Shown here piece after piece: positions 55,740-64,000 of a DNA stretch of 64,000 nucleotides. Made by a program: the position numbers and the translations under genes. The notes under the pieces were generated by a model, which saw only the letters and a program-made list of their open reading frames with translations, was not told where the DNA came from and did no database searches. Position 1 is the first letter of the stretch; the number at the start of each line of letters is the position of its first letter. The DNA comes from Prevotella sp. Rep29 (GTDB lineage: Bacteria; Bacteroidota; Bacteroidia; Bacteroidales; Bacteroidaceae). The stretch covers positions 1,178,001 to 1,242,000 of the forward strand of contig NZ_CP047159.1 of the NCBI RefSeq assembly GCF_019551475.1. The letters run 5' to 3'.

Positions 55740-57468
55740 AATACGCCAAGTGCCACTTTCGCTGAAAACCAGTCGGCAAAAAGTAGAGCGATTCTTGTCT
55801 GAGAATAATCTGAGATTGGACGAGCTCGACTATTATGCTGGCATCTTTCCGTTCCGAGAGGAGCAGTTGCTTGGTGGTGGCGGCTTGCAGCGCAATGTTA
55901 TCAAATGTATTGCCGTCAATGAGACGCTGCGTGAACACCAGATGGGACTTAAGTTGATTTCGCATCTGATTAATGTAGCAGTCAATAGCGGATATGAAAC
56001 GGTGCGTGTTTTCACGAAACCAGAGAACAAATACATCTTTGAAAGTATTGGCTTTTCTCTTGTAGGAACAGCACCAAAGGCGATTTTCATGGAAATCGGT
56101 CAGAACGGTATCAGCGCCTATTGCAAATATCTTTCCGTTCTCAAACGCGAGGGACGGAATGGTGTAATTGTAATGAATGCCAATCCTTTCACCAAAGGAC
56201 ACCGTTTCCTCATAGAGAAGGCATCGAAAGAGGTTGACAACCTGTATGTCATCGTTGTAAAAGAAGACCTTTCGCTCTTTTCTTATATGGAGCGAAAAGC
56301 GATGGTGGAGGCAGGTTGTAAGGACCTCGGCAATGTGGTCGTTTGTGACGGGAGTGACTACATTATCTCAGCACAGACGTTTCCGACCTACTTTTTGAAA
56401 GAATTGTCAGACGCATCCGACACTCAGATGAGTTTGGACCTGAATATTTTCGCTCACCATATTGCACACGCTTTGGATGCAAAGGTTCGTTTCGTGGGAA
56501 CTGAACCGACCGACCGATTGACGGGCAGATACAACGAACTGATGCGCGAAATTCTTCCGAACTATGAAATAGAGGTGATAGAGATTGACCGCATGTGCCA
56601 AGACGGTGGCGATATCGTCAGCGCTTCGGCCCTTAGACAGCATCTGGACAGCGGTTCTTTCTCGAAAGCAAAGGAGTTGGTTCCTCCCTCGACTGTTCCT
56701 TACCTGATTTCACGGCTGGCTTTGGATGCGCTGGAAGCAGAACTCTCCCTGACTCCCAAACCCGGACTTGTTGACAGAAAAGACAGTGGTGCTCATCAAG
56801 ATATGGACTACGAGCTCATGATGCGCAGTATTGCTGCACTCCGTCCTTATTTCAATCAACTGGCGTTGATGGGTTATAACGAAAAGATGCCAGAGGTGGA
56901 AGAAGTGATAAGTGTCGGACTGGCTGCTGAACAGGCGATGCTGAAAGCAACGTCGGGAGTGAACACCCATAAGGGAGCGCTGTTTGCATTGGGACTGACG
57001 ATTGTGGCAGCTGCCCATCTTGCATTCCAGAGAGGTGAGTTGGATTCCAAGCTGCTGCAGAAACACATATCGGAAATCGCCGAGCAGATACCATCAGCCA
57101 AGGAGACGCATGGAGCTGCTGTCGTTGAGCGTTATCAAATAGGCGGAGCACTTGCGGCAGCTCGCGATGGCTACCGGCAGTTGTTTGATGATTGGCTGCC
57201 ATGTCTGCAGGCGTTGAAAGACGCTCCGGATGGTCTGCACAAAACACTTTTGCGAGTGATGATGACCCTCGATGATACTAATGTATATTATCGCAAAGGA
57301 GCAGCAGCCGTCAAGATGATGAGGACAGCGGCAGGACAACTGCTGGAGGATTTCTCAATCGAAAAACTTGGAGAACTGAATGAAGGGTTTATTCATGAAA
57401 ACATCTCACCTGGAGGTTCGGCAGACATGCTTGCATTGACTATTTTCGTAAATTCAATATTATCTTAA
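55723..57468 (+). CDS. fused citrate lyase ligase (CitC) and triphosphoribosyl-dephospho-CoA synthase (CitG)
   Basis: Single protein of 581 residues. Residues 1-135 are a GNAT-like domain (ETVRVFTKPENKYIFESIGF). Residues 145-330 are the CitC nucleotidyltransferase with MNANPFTKGH (151-160), which acetylates the prosthetic group using ATP and acetate. Residues 335-581 are CitG, with TPKPGLVDRKDSGAH (344-358), SGVNTHKGALFALG (411-424) and SPGGSADMLA near the end, which makes the prosthetic-group precursor from ATP and dephospho-CoA. The usual genes are separate, or citG is fused to citX. Both halves keep their motifs, so both activities are likely. Confidence 0.9.
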   Translation: MYDEFEIRQVPLSLKTSRQKVERFLSENNLRLDELDYYAGIFPFREEQLLGGGGLQRNVIKCIAVNETLREHQMGLKLISHLINVAVNSGYETVRVFTKPENKYIFESIGFSLVGTAPKAIFMEIGQNGISAYCKYLSVLKREGRNGVIVMNANPFTKGHRFLIEKASKEVDNLYVIVVKEDLSLFSYMERKAMVEAGCKDLGNVVVCDGSDYIISAQTFPTYFLKELSDASDTQMSLDLNIFAHHIAHALDAKVRFVGTEPTDRLTGRYNELMREILPNYEIEVIEIDRMCQDGGDIVSASALRQHLDSGSFSKAKELVPPSTVPYLISRLALDALEAELSLTPKPGLVDRKDSGAHQDMDYELMMRSIAALRPYFNQLALMGYNEKMPEVEEVISVGLAAEQAMLKATSGVNTHKGALFALGLTIVAAAHLAFQRGELDSKLLQKHISEIAEQIPSAKETHGAAVVERYQIGGALAAARDGYRQLFDDWLPCLQALKDAPDGLHKTLLRVMMTLDDTNVYYRKGAAAVKMMRTAAGQLLEDFSIEKLGELNEGFIHENISPGGSADMLALTIFVNSILS

Positions 57469-57499
57469 TACAAAATATTAACTTTTTAATCTTAAAATC

Positions 57500-59743
57500 A
57501 TGGTTGAACTAATCAAACAAGGAGTTTATCTACTCAACGGTTCAGAAATCGCAACGAATGCTGCGAATGTTCCTTCTCCAGACGACGCTCGGGAGAACAC
57601 CATCACTTATCAGATTCTCCGCGCACACGACGTGGAAGGCGGTAAGGGTAAGAAAATGCGTATCAAATTCGATGCGATGATGTCACACGACATCACTTAT
57701 GTGGGCATTATCCAGACGGCTCGCGCAAGCGGCTTGAAGAAATTCCCCATTCCTTACGCAATGACCAACTGTCATAACTCTCTCTGCGCCGTTGGTGGTA
57801 CCATCAACGAGGATGACCACGTGTTCGGTCTCTCCGCAGCAAAGAAATATGGCGGTATCTATGTGCCAGCCAATCAGGCAGTCATCCATCAGTATGCCCG
57901 TGAGGCAATGGTGAAGTGTGGTAACATGATTCTCGGTTCCGACAGCCATACGCGTTATGGTTCACTCGGAAACATGGGTGTCGGAGAAGGTGGTGGCGAG
58001 CTCGTTAAGCAGCTGTTGGAGAACACTTGGGACATCAATGCGCCTGAAGTGGTTCTCGTTTGGCTCGAGGGTGCGCCTCGCAAGGGTGTCGGTCCTCACG
58101 ACGTAGCTATCTCGCTCGTGAAGGCAGTCTTCGACAATGGTTTCGTGAAGAACAAAGTGTTGGAGTTTGCCGGTCCCGGCGTGAAAAATCTTCCGATTGA
58201 CTTCCGTAACGGTATCGATATCATGACGACGGAAACAACCTGCTTGAGCTCTATCTGGGTGACCGATGAGGAGGTGAAGCATCATTACGATATTCACTGC
58301 CGTCCCGAAGACTACAAAGAGTTGCAGCCGGGTGCGGTGGCTTACTATGACGGAATGATTCGCATCGACCTCTCTAAGCAGGAGTCAATGATTGCATTGC
58401 CGTTCCATCCGTCAAATGCCTATACCATTCACGAGTTGCAGGCAGATCCTGAGCGCATTCTCCGTGAAGTGGAAGAGGATGCTAAGAAGCGCTTCGGTGA
58501 TAAGATTTCTGTTGATTTGGTCAGCAAGGTTCAGAATGGTAAGGTGATGGCAGATCAGGGAATCATCGCCGGCTGTTCAGGAGGAACCTACGACAACCTC
58601 AGTGCTGCAGCTGCGATATTGAACGGCAAGTCTGTCGGCAATGATTATTTCACCATTTCTGCTTATCCGCAGTCAGTGCCAGTATATATGGCTACAACTC
58701 GAAATAAGATTGCCGAAGAACTGCTTGAGGCTGGTGTCGTGATTAAGCCGGCATTCTGCGGACCTTGCTTCGGTGCAGGTGATGTGCCGTCGAATAACGG
58801 TCTGAGTATCCGTCACACCACACGTAACTTCCCCAACCGTGAAGGTTCAAAACCTGGTCAGGGACAGATTTCGCTCGTGGCATTGATGGACGCACGTTCA
58901 ATTGCTGCAACAGCAGCTAACGGTGGCATTATCACAGCAGCTACTGATATTGATTTCGAGGATACACACAAGCCCTACGACTTCGATGCGAAGATTTATG
59001 AGCGCCGTGTTTATAATGGCTATGCGAAAGCAGATGACAGCCAGGAACTCAAATACGGTCCGAACATCAAAGACTGGCCTAAGATGTATCCGATGGAGGA
59101 GAACATGTTGCTCGAGTTGGCAGCAGTCATCCACGATCCGGTGACGACGACCGACGAGTTGATTCCTTCCGGTGAGACGTCAAGCTACCGCTCTAATCCG
59201 CTGAAACTTTCCGAGTTTGCACTGTCGCGCCGTGTACCGGAGTATGTTGGCATCAGCAAGCGCATACAGTCGGAAGACCTGGAGCGTCGTGCAGGTAATG
59301 TGCCTCAGAATGTCTGTGATGCGCTGGCGAAAGTTGGTGCTGATGCGAAGAATACTTCATTCGGTTCTTGCGTCTTCGCCAATCGTCCTGGTGACGGTTC
59401 TGCACGCGAGCAGGCAGCATCTTGCCAGAAAGTGCTTGGCGGTGATGCCAACATCTGCTATGAATATGCGACAAAACGCTATCGCAGCAACTGTATCAAC
59501 TGGGGTATCGTGCCGTTCACCATTGCACAGGAGACACCGTTCGACTATACCGCTGGTGATTTCGTGTTTATTCCCGGTATTCGCGAGGCAATTCTCGGAG
59601 GCAAAGAGGAAATTGATGCGAAGGTTATCACAGCCAATGGCGTGAAAGACATCCACCTCTTCTTCCAGAACCTGACTGCCGACGAGCGTCAGATTCTTGC
59701 CGACGGCTGTCTGATGAACTACTATGCTGCACAGCGCAAATAA
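57500..59743 (+). CDS. aconitate hydratase
   Basis: Protein of 747 residues, the mitochondrial/Bacteroidota-type aconitase. It interconverts citrate and isocitrate with a 4Fe-4S cluster. The cluster cysteines lie in IIAGCSGGTYDN and PAFCGPCFGAGD. Further active-site segments are GSDSHTRYGSLGNMGVGEGG, ANGGIITAATDIDFEDTH and the swivel-domain GSCVFANRPGDGSAREQAA. It starts 31 bases after citC-citG with no hairpin between, so it is in the riboswitch operon, an uncommon partner for citrate lyase. Confidence 0.95.
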   Translation: MVELIKQGVYLLNGSEIATNAANVPSPDDARENTITYQILRAHDVEGGKGKKMRIKFDAMMSHDITYVGIIQTARASGLKKFPIPYAMTNCHNSLCAVGGTINEDDHVFGLSAAKKYGGIYVPANQAVIHQYAREAMVKCGNMILGSDSHTRYGSLGNMGVGEGGGELVKQLLENTWDINAPEVVLVWLEGAPRKGVGPHDVAISLVKAVFDNGFVKNKVLEFAGPGVKNLPIDFRNGIDIMTTETTCLSSIWVTDEEVKHHYDIHCRPEDYKELQPGAVAYYDGMIRIDLSKQESMIALPFHPSNAYTIHELQADPERILREVEEDAKKRFGDKISVDLVSKVQNGKVMADQGIIAGCSGGTYDNLSAAAAILNGKSVGNDYFTISAYPQSVPVYMATTRNKIAEELLEAGVVIKPAFCGPCFGAGDVPSNNGLSIRHTTRNFPNREGSKPGQGQISLVALMDARSIAATAANGGIITAATDIDFEDTHKPYDFDAKIYERRVYNGYAKADDSQELKYGPNIKDWPKMYPMEENMLLELAAVIHDPVTTTDELIPSGETSSYRSNPLKLSEFALSRRVPEYVGISKRIQSEDLERRAGNVPQNVCDALAKVGADAKNTSFGSCVFANRPGDGSAREQAASCQKVLGGDANICYEYATKRYRSNCINWGIVPFTIAQETPFDYTAGDFVFIPGIREAILGGKEEIDAKVITANGVKDIHLFFQNLTADERQILADGCLMNYYAAQRK

Positions 59744-59782
59744 AAGAAACAATCAATTATCAACAAATAACAATTAAAGAAA

Positions 59783-61000
59783 ATGGATACAAAGAAAATT
59801 CAAATGACCACTCCATTGGTAGAGATGGATGGTGACGAGATGACCAGAATCCTCTGGAAAATGATTAAGGACGAGCTGATTCTCCCGTTCGTGGATCTGA
59901 AAACAGAATACTACGACCTCGGTCTTCCTAAGCGTGACGAGACACGCGACCAGATTACTGTTGACTCGGCTGAGGCAACGAAGAAGTATGGTGTGGCTGT
60001 GAAGTGTGCGACCATTACGCCGAACCATCAGCGTATGGACGAATACAAGCTCCATGAAATGTGGAAGAGCCCTAACGGAACGATTCGTTCGATTCTCGAC
60101 GGTACTGTTTTCCGTACACCAATCACCATTCCTTCCATCAAACCGGCAGTGAAAAACTGGGAAAAGCCGATTACCATTGCCCGTCATGCTTACGGTGACG
60201 TTTACAAGAGCGTAGAAATTCGCGTGACAGAACCGGGTACTGCCAAGATGGTTTTCGAAGGTGAGAGTGGCAAGAAAGAAGAAGTGGTTATCCACAATTT
60301 CAAGGGCGAAGGTGTGCTTCAGGGCATGCACAACACCGACAAGTCTATCCGCTCGTTTGCACATAGCTGCTTCAAGTTCGCGCTCGACACAAACCAAGAC
60401 GTTTGGTTCTCAACAAAAGACACGATATCAAAGAAATACGATGCACAGTTCAAGATTATCTTTGAGGAAGTGTTTGAGGAATATAAAGCTGAATTTGAGA
60501 AGAAAGGACTCGAGTATTTCTATACGCTTATCGACGATGCTGTGGCACGTGTTATCCGTTCTAAGGGTGGTTACATCTGGGCATGTAAGAACTATGACGG
60601 TGACGTGATGAGCGATATGGTTTCTACCGCATTCGGTTCACTCGCCATGATGACGAGCGTCCTCGTAAGCCCGGACGGAAAATACGAGTATGAGGCTGCG
60701 CACGGAACCGTTACGCGCCACTACTACAAATATCTCAAGGGTGAAGAGACATCGACCAACCCGATGGCTACCATCTTCGCATGGACAGGTGCCTTGCGCA
60801 AGCGTGGTGAACTGGATGGCATCAACGAGCTCGTGAACTTCGCCAATCAGTTGGAAGGCGCATGTTTCGACACACTCAACGAGGGAATCGTGACCAAAGA
60901 CCTTGTGAACCTGATGGAAGGAATTACTCCGACAGCAGTCAACTCTGCTGGCTTCATCGGTGCTATCCGCGAGCGTCTTGAGAAGCGTCTGGCAAACTAA
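59783..61000 (+). CDS. icd: NADP-dependent isocitrate dehydrogenase
   Basis: Protein of 405 residues of the homodimeric, eukaryote-like type II group. It starts TPLVEMDGDEMTRILWKMIKDE, with substrate-binding SPNGTIRSILDGTVFR, metal-binding SKGGYIWACKNYDGDV, and EAAHGTVTRHY plus a downstream basic residue as expected for NADP. It converts isocitrate to 2-oxoglutarate, CO2 and NADPH, and the reverse reaction is possible at high CO2. Start 39 bases after aconitase. It is followed by a rho-independent terminator, so it closes the operon. Confidence 0.95.
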   Translation: MDTKKIQMTTPLVEMDGDEMTRILWKMIKDELILPFVDLKTEYYDLGLPKRDETRDQITVDSAEATKKYGVAVKCATITPNHQRMDEYKLHEMWKSPNGTIRSILDGTVFRTPITIPSIKPAVKNWEKPITIARHAYGDVYKSVEIRVTEPGTAKMVFEGESGKKEEVVIHNFKGEGVLQGMHNTDKSIRSFAHSCFKFALDTNQDVWFSTKDTISKKYDAQFKIIFEEVFEEYKAEFEKKGLEYFYTLIDDAVARVIRSKGGYIWACKNYDGDVMSDMVSTAFGSLAMMTSVLVSPDGKYEYEAAHGTVTRHYYKYLKGEETSTNPMATIFAWTGALRKRGELDGINELVNFANQLEGACFDTLNEGIVTKDLVNLMEGITPTAVNSAGFIGAIRERLEKRLAN

Positions 61001-61017
61001 AGTAATGACTGGAAAGA

Positions 61018-61049
61018 CTGCCAAAGGGTGCAAGTCCTTGGCAGTTTTT
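61018..61049 (+). terminator. terminator of the citrate lyase-aconitase-icd operon
   Basis: CTGCCAAAGG pairs with CCTTGGCAG (one bulged base), followed by TTTTT, 18 bases past icd. Confidence 0.88.
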
Positions 61050-61083
61050 CTTGTTTTGTTTACGCTCATTACTAAAAAAGTGC

Positions 61084-61091
61084 TACCTTTG
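61084..61091 (+). promoter_or_regulatory. -7 element before the NfnAB-like gene
   Basis: TACCTTTG, 32 bases before the start codon. The nearest TTTG (61055-61058) has a 25-base spacer, longer than usual. Confidence 0.5.
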
Positions 61092-61123
61092 CACGTCGTT
61101 TAGTAAATAAGTAACATGGCATT

Positions 61124-63484
61124 ATGAATAAGATTGTACGAAAGGAGCAATTCTCTGAGAAAGTTTTTTTGCTTGAAGTGGAGGCTCCGCTGATTGCGAA
61201 AAGTAGGAAAGCCGGTAATTTTGTCATCGTGCGCGTTGGTAAAAAGGGTGAGCGGGTGCCGCTGACCATAGCCGATGCCGACATCAACAAAGGCACCATC
61301 ACGTTGGTAGTGCAGGCGGTCGGGCTTTCTACCACCAAACTCTGTGCACTGAACGAGGGCGACTTGATTGATGATGTCGTAGGACCGTTGGGTAATCCGA
61401 CACATATCGAGAAGTTCGGAACCGTGCTTTGTGCAGGCGGTGGAGTAGGTGTAGCCCCGATGCTGCCGATTATCAAGGCGCTGAAAGAGGCGGGCAACCG
61501 CGTGCTTTCCGTCTTGGCAGGAAGAAGTAAAGACCTCATTATCCTCGAAAACGAAGTACGTAAGTATAGCGACAAGGTGGTCATCATGACCGACGACGGC
61601 TCGTATGGCGAGAAAGGTGTCGTGACAGTAGGAATGGAAAAGCTCATTAATGAAGAGCATGTCGATAAGGCGTTCGCCATTGGACCGGCCATCATGATGA
61701 AGTTCTGCTGTCTGCTTACGCAGAAATACAACATCCCCACCGACGTTTCGCTCAATACCATCATGGTTGACGGAACGGGAATGTGCGGCGCGTGCCGACT
61801 GACTATCGGCGGAAAGACAAAGTTTGTCTGCATCGACGGACCTGAGTTTGATGGATTCCAGGTTGATTGGGACGAGATGTTCAAGCGCATGGGCACCTTC
61901 AAGCGGGTGGAAGCCGAAGACATGAAAAACCTTCAGGCGCATATTGACAGCGTCCAACCGCAAGCCGCTGCCGAAAAGACTTCCCATGGAGTGGAGGAGA
62001 GCACGGCAGCCTGTGGCGGTCAATGCACTATTGAGGAGCTGACCGACCGCGACGCCGCATGGCGAAAGGAATTGCGCGCATCGATGAAACCGAAAGAGCG
62101 CACGCAGATTGCGCGTGTCATCATGCCCGAACTTGACCCGGAATATCGTTCGAAGACACGTCTGGAAGAGGTGAACACCGGTCTGACCAAAGAGATGGCG
62201 ATGACCGAAGCCAAGCGCTGTCTCGACTGTGCAAAGCCGACGTGCGTGGAAGGCTGTCCTGTCAATATCAACATCCCATCGTTCATTAAGAATATAGAGC
62301 GCGGAGACTTCCTCTCGGCAGCCAAGGTGCTCAAAAACACATCCGCACTTCCAGCAGTCTGCGGTCGCGTTTGCCCGCAGGAGAAGCAGTGCGAGAGCAA
62401 GTGTATTCATCTGAAGATGAACGAACCAGCTGTCGCTATCGGGTATCTGGAGCGTTTCGCTGCCGACTATGAGCGCGAAAGCGGACAGATGTCTGTTCCC
62501 GAGATTGCCCCGGCAAACGGCATGAAGATTGCTGTCGTGGGTTCAGGACCAGCAGGACTTTCATTCGCCGGCGATATGATTAAGAAGGGATATGACGTGT
62601 ATGTGTTTGAAGCATTGCACGAAATCGGCGGTGTCTTGAAATACGGAATTCCCGAATTCCGTCTGCCGAACGCTATCGTTGACGTGGAAATAGAAAACCT
62701 CAAGAAGATGGGTGTGCATTTCCAGACCGACGTGATTGTCGGAAAGACCATCAGCGTCAGCGAACTCGAGGCTGAAGGATTCAAAGGAATCTTCGTGGGT
62801 TCGGGCGCCGGACTGCCCAATTTCATGAACATTCCCGGCGAGAACGCCATCAACATCATGTCGTCAAATGAGTATCTCACGCGTGTCAACCTGATGGATG
62901 CAGCAAGCGAGACCACCGATACGCCCATCAACAAAGCCAAGCACGTGCTCGTGGTGGGTGGCGGAAACACGGCGATGGACTCCTGTCGCACGGCGAAACG
63001 GCTCGGTGCTGACGTGACACTCGTTTACCGGCGCTCTGAAGAAGAGATGCCCGCACGCCTCGAGGAGGTGAAACATGCGAAAGAAGAGGGCATCGACTTC
63101 CTCACGTTGCATAATCCCATCGAATACATTGCCGACGAGAACGGAGCCGTAAAAGCTGCCGTGCTGCAGGTGATGGAGTTGGGAGAGCCTGACGAGAGCG
63201 GTCGCCGGAGCCCCGTTCCTGTGGAAGGGAAGACGGTCACGCTGGATGTTGACCAGGTGGTAGTTGCCGTAGGCGTGTCGCCGAACCCGTTGGTTCCGAA
63301 GTCAATCGAAGGACTTGAACTCGGCAGGAAGAACACGATTGCCGTGAACGACGAGATGCGGAGCTCGATTCCGACCATCTATGCCGGCGGCGATATCGTG
63401 CGCGGCGGTGCAACGGTCATCCTCGCCATGGGTGACGGACGACGGGCGGCACTCAATATGGACCGTCAGCTGAGCGGAAAATAA
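61124..63484 (+). CDS. fused NfnAB-like ferredoxin-NAD(P) oxidoreductase (GltD/PyrK-type)
   Basis: Protein of 786 residues. Residues 1-275 are a PyrK/NfnA-type FAD/NAD module with RVPLTIADADINKGT, GGGVGVAPMLP and a 2Fe-2S site pattern D216-x4-C221-x2-C224-x11-C236, three Cys plus one Asp as reported for NfnA. Residues 320-786 are a GltD/NfnB module with two 4Fe-4S motifs (RCLDCAKPTCVEGCP and CGRVCPQEKQCESKC), FAD-binding VVGSGPAGLSFAGDM and NADP-binding VVGGGNTAMDSCRTAKR. Databases often call it dihydroorotate dehydrogenase B/glutamate synthase. A fused electron-bifurcating Nfn fits better, because no pyrD or gltB is adjacent. Confidence 0.85.
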   Translation: MNKIVRKEQFSEKVFLLEVEAPLIAKSRKAGNFVIVRVGKKGERVPLTIADADINKGTITLVVQAVGLSTTKLCALNEGDLIDDVVGPLGNPTHIEKFGTVLCAGGGVGVAPMLPIIKALKEAGNRVLSVLAGRSKDLIILENEVRKYSDKVVIMTDDGSYGEKGVVTVGMEKLINEEHVDKAFAIGPAIMMKFCCLLTQKYNIPTDVSLNTIMVDGTGMCGACRLTIGGKTKFVCIDGPEFDGFQVDWDEMFKRMGTFKRVEAEDMKNLQAHIDSVQPQAAAEKTSHGVEESTAACGGQCTIEELTDRDAAWRKELRASMKPKERTQIARVIMPELDPEYRSKTRLEEVNTGLTKEMAMTEAKRCLDCAKPTCVEGCPVNINIPSFIKNIERGDFLSAAKVLKNTSALPAVCGRVCPQEKQCESKCIHLKMNEPAVAIGYLERFAADYERESGQMSVPEIAPANGMKIAVVGSGPAGLSFAGDMIKKGYDVYVFEALHEIGGVLKYGIPEFRLPNAIVDVEIENLKKMGVHFQTDVIVGKTISVSELEAEGFKGIFVGSGAGLPNFMNIPGENAINIMSSNEYLTRVNLMDAASETTDTPINKAKHVLVVGGGNTAMDSCRTAKRLGADVTLVYRRSEEEMPARLEEVKHAKEEGIDFLTLHNPIEYIADENGAVKAAVLQVMELGEPDESGRRSPVPVEGKTVTLDVDQVVVAVGVSPNPLVPKSIEGLELGRKNTIAVNDEMRSSIPTIYAGGDIVRGGATVILAMGDGRRAALNMDRQLSGK

Positions 63485-63511
63485 ACGATATAACATCGTT
63501 ACACTGAAACG

Positions 63512-63549
63512 ACCTGCATCGCTTTTTTATGGAGCGGTGCAGGTTTTTT
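63512..63549 (+). terminator. terminator of the NfnAB-like gene
   Basis: An 11-base-pair stem ACCTGCATCGC / GCGGTGCAGGT (one wobble) with a T-rich loop and TTTTTT at the end. Confidence 0.9.
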
Positions 63550-63699
63550 CGTGATATTGGCAGAAAAAACACTGTTTGCAGTGGTGGCAAAAATGGAAAA
63601 CAGGACTGCAAAAAGGTCGCAAGACGGAGTGCAAAATGTCATTTTCTTTTTACAAAAATCAGGGTCTGGAATGCTGAAATTTCCGGAGTAATATTTATG

Positions 63700-63845
63700 C
63701 GTAGAACTGTATAAAAATACAGGTTAAACTTTCGTTTTCCAAAAGTTCAACTTTTGGAAACGACTTTCCAATATTTTGATTATCAGTTGTTTACGAAAGC
63801 GAATATGAAACGTGATGCACTGCATAAAAATACAAAAGTGCATGT
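63700..63845. repeat. palindrome-array element, copy 5 (single unit)
   Basis: Borders of the GTATAAAAATACAGG and GCATAAAAATACAAAA type. Inside is one perfect palindrome at 63738-63762, with 12-base arms TTTCCAAAAGTT and AACTTTTGGAAA around a single C. This appears to be the smallest form of the element. The sequence from 63550 to 63700 has nothing recognised. Confidence 0.75.
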
Positions 63846-63949
63846 TGCTTAATAGGGCAATTATTCTCATTTCTTTACAAAACAAACAGGATGTTACTTC
63901 ATCGGGTTAATTTCTTTGTCAGGCGGACTTATAATTCGGATATTTTGCC

Positions 63950-63957
63950 TAACTTTG
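63950..63957 (+). promoter_or_regulatory. -7 element of the gene at the window end
   Basis: TAACTTTG, 23 bases before the ATG at 63981. No well-placed -33. Confidence 0.45.
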
Positions 63958-63980
63958 TGGGCGAAAAGATTGTTTAGCGT

Positions 63981-64000
63981 ATGGAAAATAATGATTTGAA
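63981..64000 (+). CDS. start of a gene cut by the window end
   Basis: ATG followed by six codons or so (MENNDL). Placed because it follows a -7 element at a normal distance. Too short to identify. Confidence 0.35.

Noticed and set aside
61100..62410. Open frame of 436 codons opposite the NfnAB-like gene
   Set aside because: Antisense of a gene with complete cofactor motifs. The reverse translation is His/Arg-rich without domain signatures.

Overview
This 64 kb window comes from a member of the Bacteroidota, most likely Prevotellaceae. The support is a SusC/SusD pair with GH2, GH3, GH29, GH92, GH97 and DUF4838 enzymes, an ssb-gldE-phosphopantetheinyl transferase cluster, a class III fructose bisphosphatase, many promoters of the Bacteroidetes type (TTTG, about 19 bases, TAnnTTTG), and surface proteins ending in a short GIYIVNGKKVV-type tail. 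No rRNA, tRNA, CRISPR array, insertion sequence or prophage was found.

Layout. 1-5.6 kb: ssb, gldE, a phosphopantetheinyl transferase, a DedA protein, glnS and a DUF5715 protein. 6-12.2 kb: a leftward operon ftsE-like, aspartate kinase, two glycosyltransferase-like genes and fbp. 12.5-15.2 kb: rlmH, a DUF4491 gene and a phosphohexomutase. 15.2-16 kb: a frameshifted four-helix-bundle gene between two hairpins built of 9-base repeats. 16-25.2 kb: two paralogous cassettes, each a very large secreted leucine-rich-repeat protein, a small acidic protein and a nearly identical terminator, separated by 1.3 kb of repeats that include eight exact 55-base units. 25.3-29 kb: an IMPACT-family gene and a three-gene proton-translocating transhydrogenase (pntAA, pntAB, pntB). 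29.4-51.9 kb: a leftward polysaccharide-utilisation region with a five-gene operon (GH92, GH29, DUF4838/GH163-like, GH2, GH3), an AAA ATPase, a secreted protein of unknown function, SusD, SusC and GH97. The enzyme set suits host complex N-glycans. 52.1-61 kb: a promoter and cobalamin riboswitch ahead of citD, citE, citF, citX, a citC-citG fusion, aconitase and NADP isocitrate dehydrogenase. 61.1-63.5 kb: a single-chain NfnAB-like oxidoreductase. The window ends just inside another gene.

How the genes work together. The riboswitch operon encodes complete citrate lyase with its prosthetic-group machinery, plus the two enzymes that link citrate to 2-oxoglutarate. No citrate transporter, oxaloacetate decarboxylase or citrate synthase lies nearby. 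It therefore looks like an internal module between 2-oxoglutarate and oxaloacetate plus acetate, made when vitamin B12 is scarce. The NADP-dependent dehydrogenase, the NfnAB-like enzyme and the transhydrogenase all act on the NADPH pool.

Between genes there are at least four families of dispersed or tandem repeats. One consists of arrays of short palindromes about 22 bases apart whose arms change in a compensatory way between copies. Two others have a strict 9-base period. These repeats, the duplicated surface-protein cassettes and the B12-controlled citrate lyase operon are the least conventional parts of the window.
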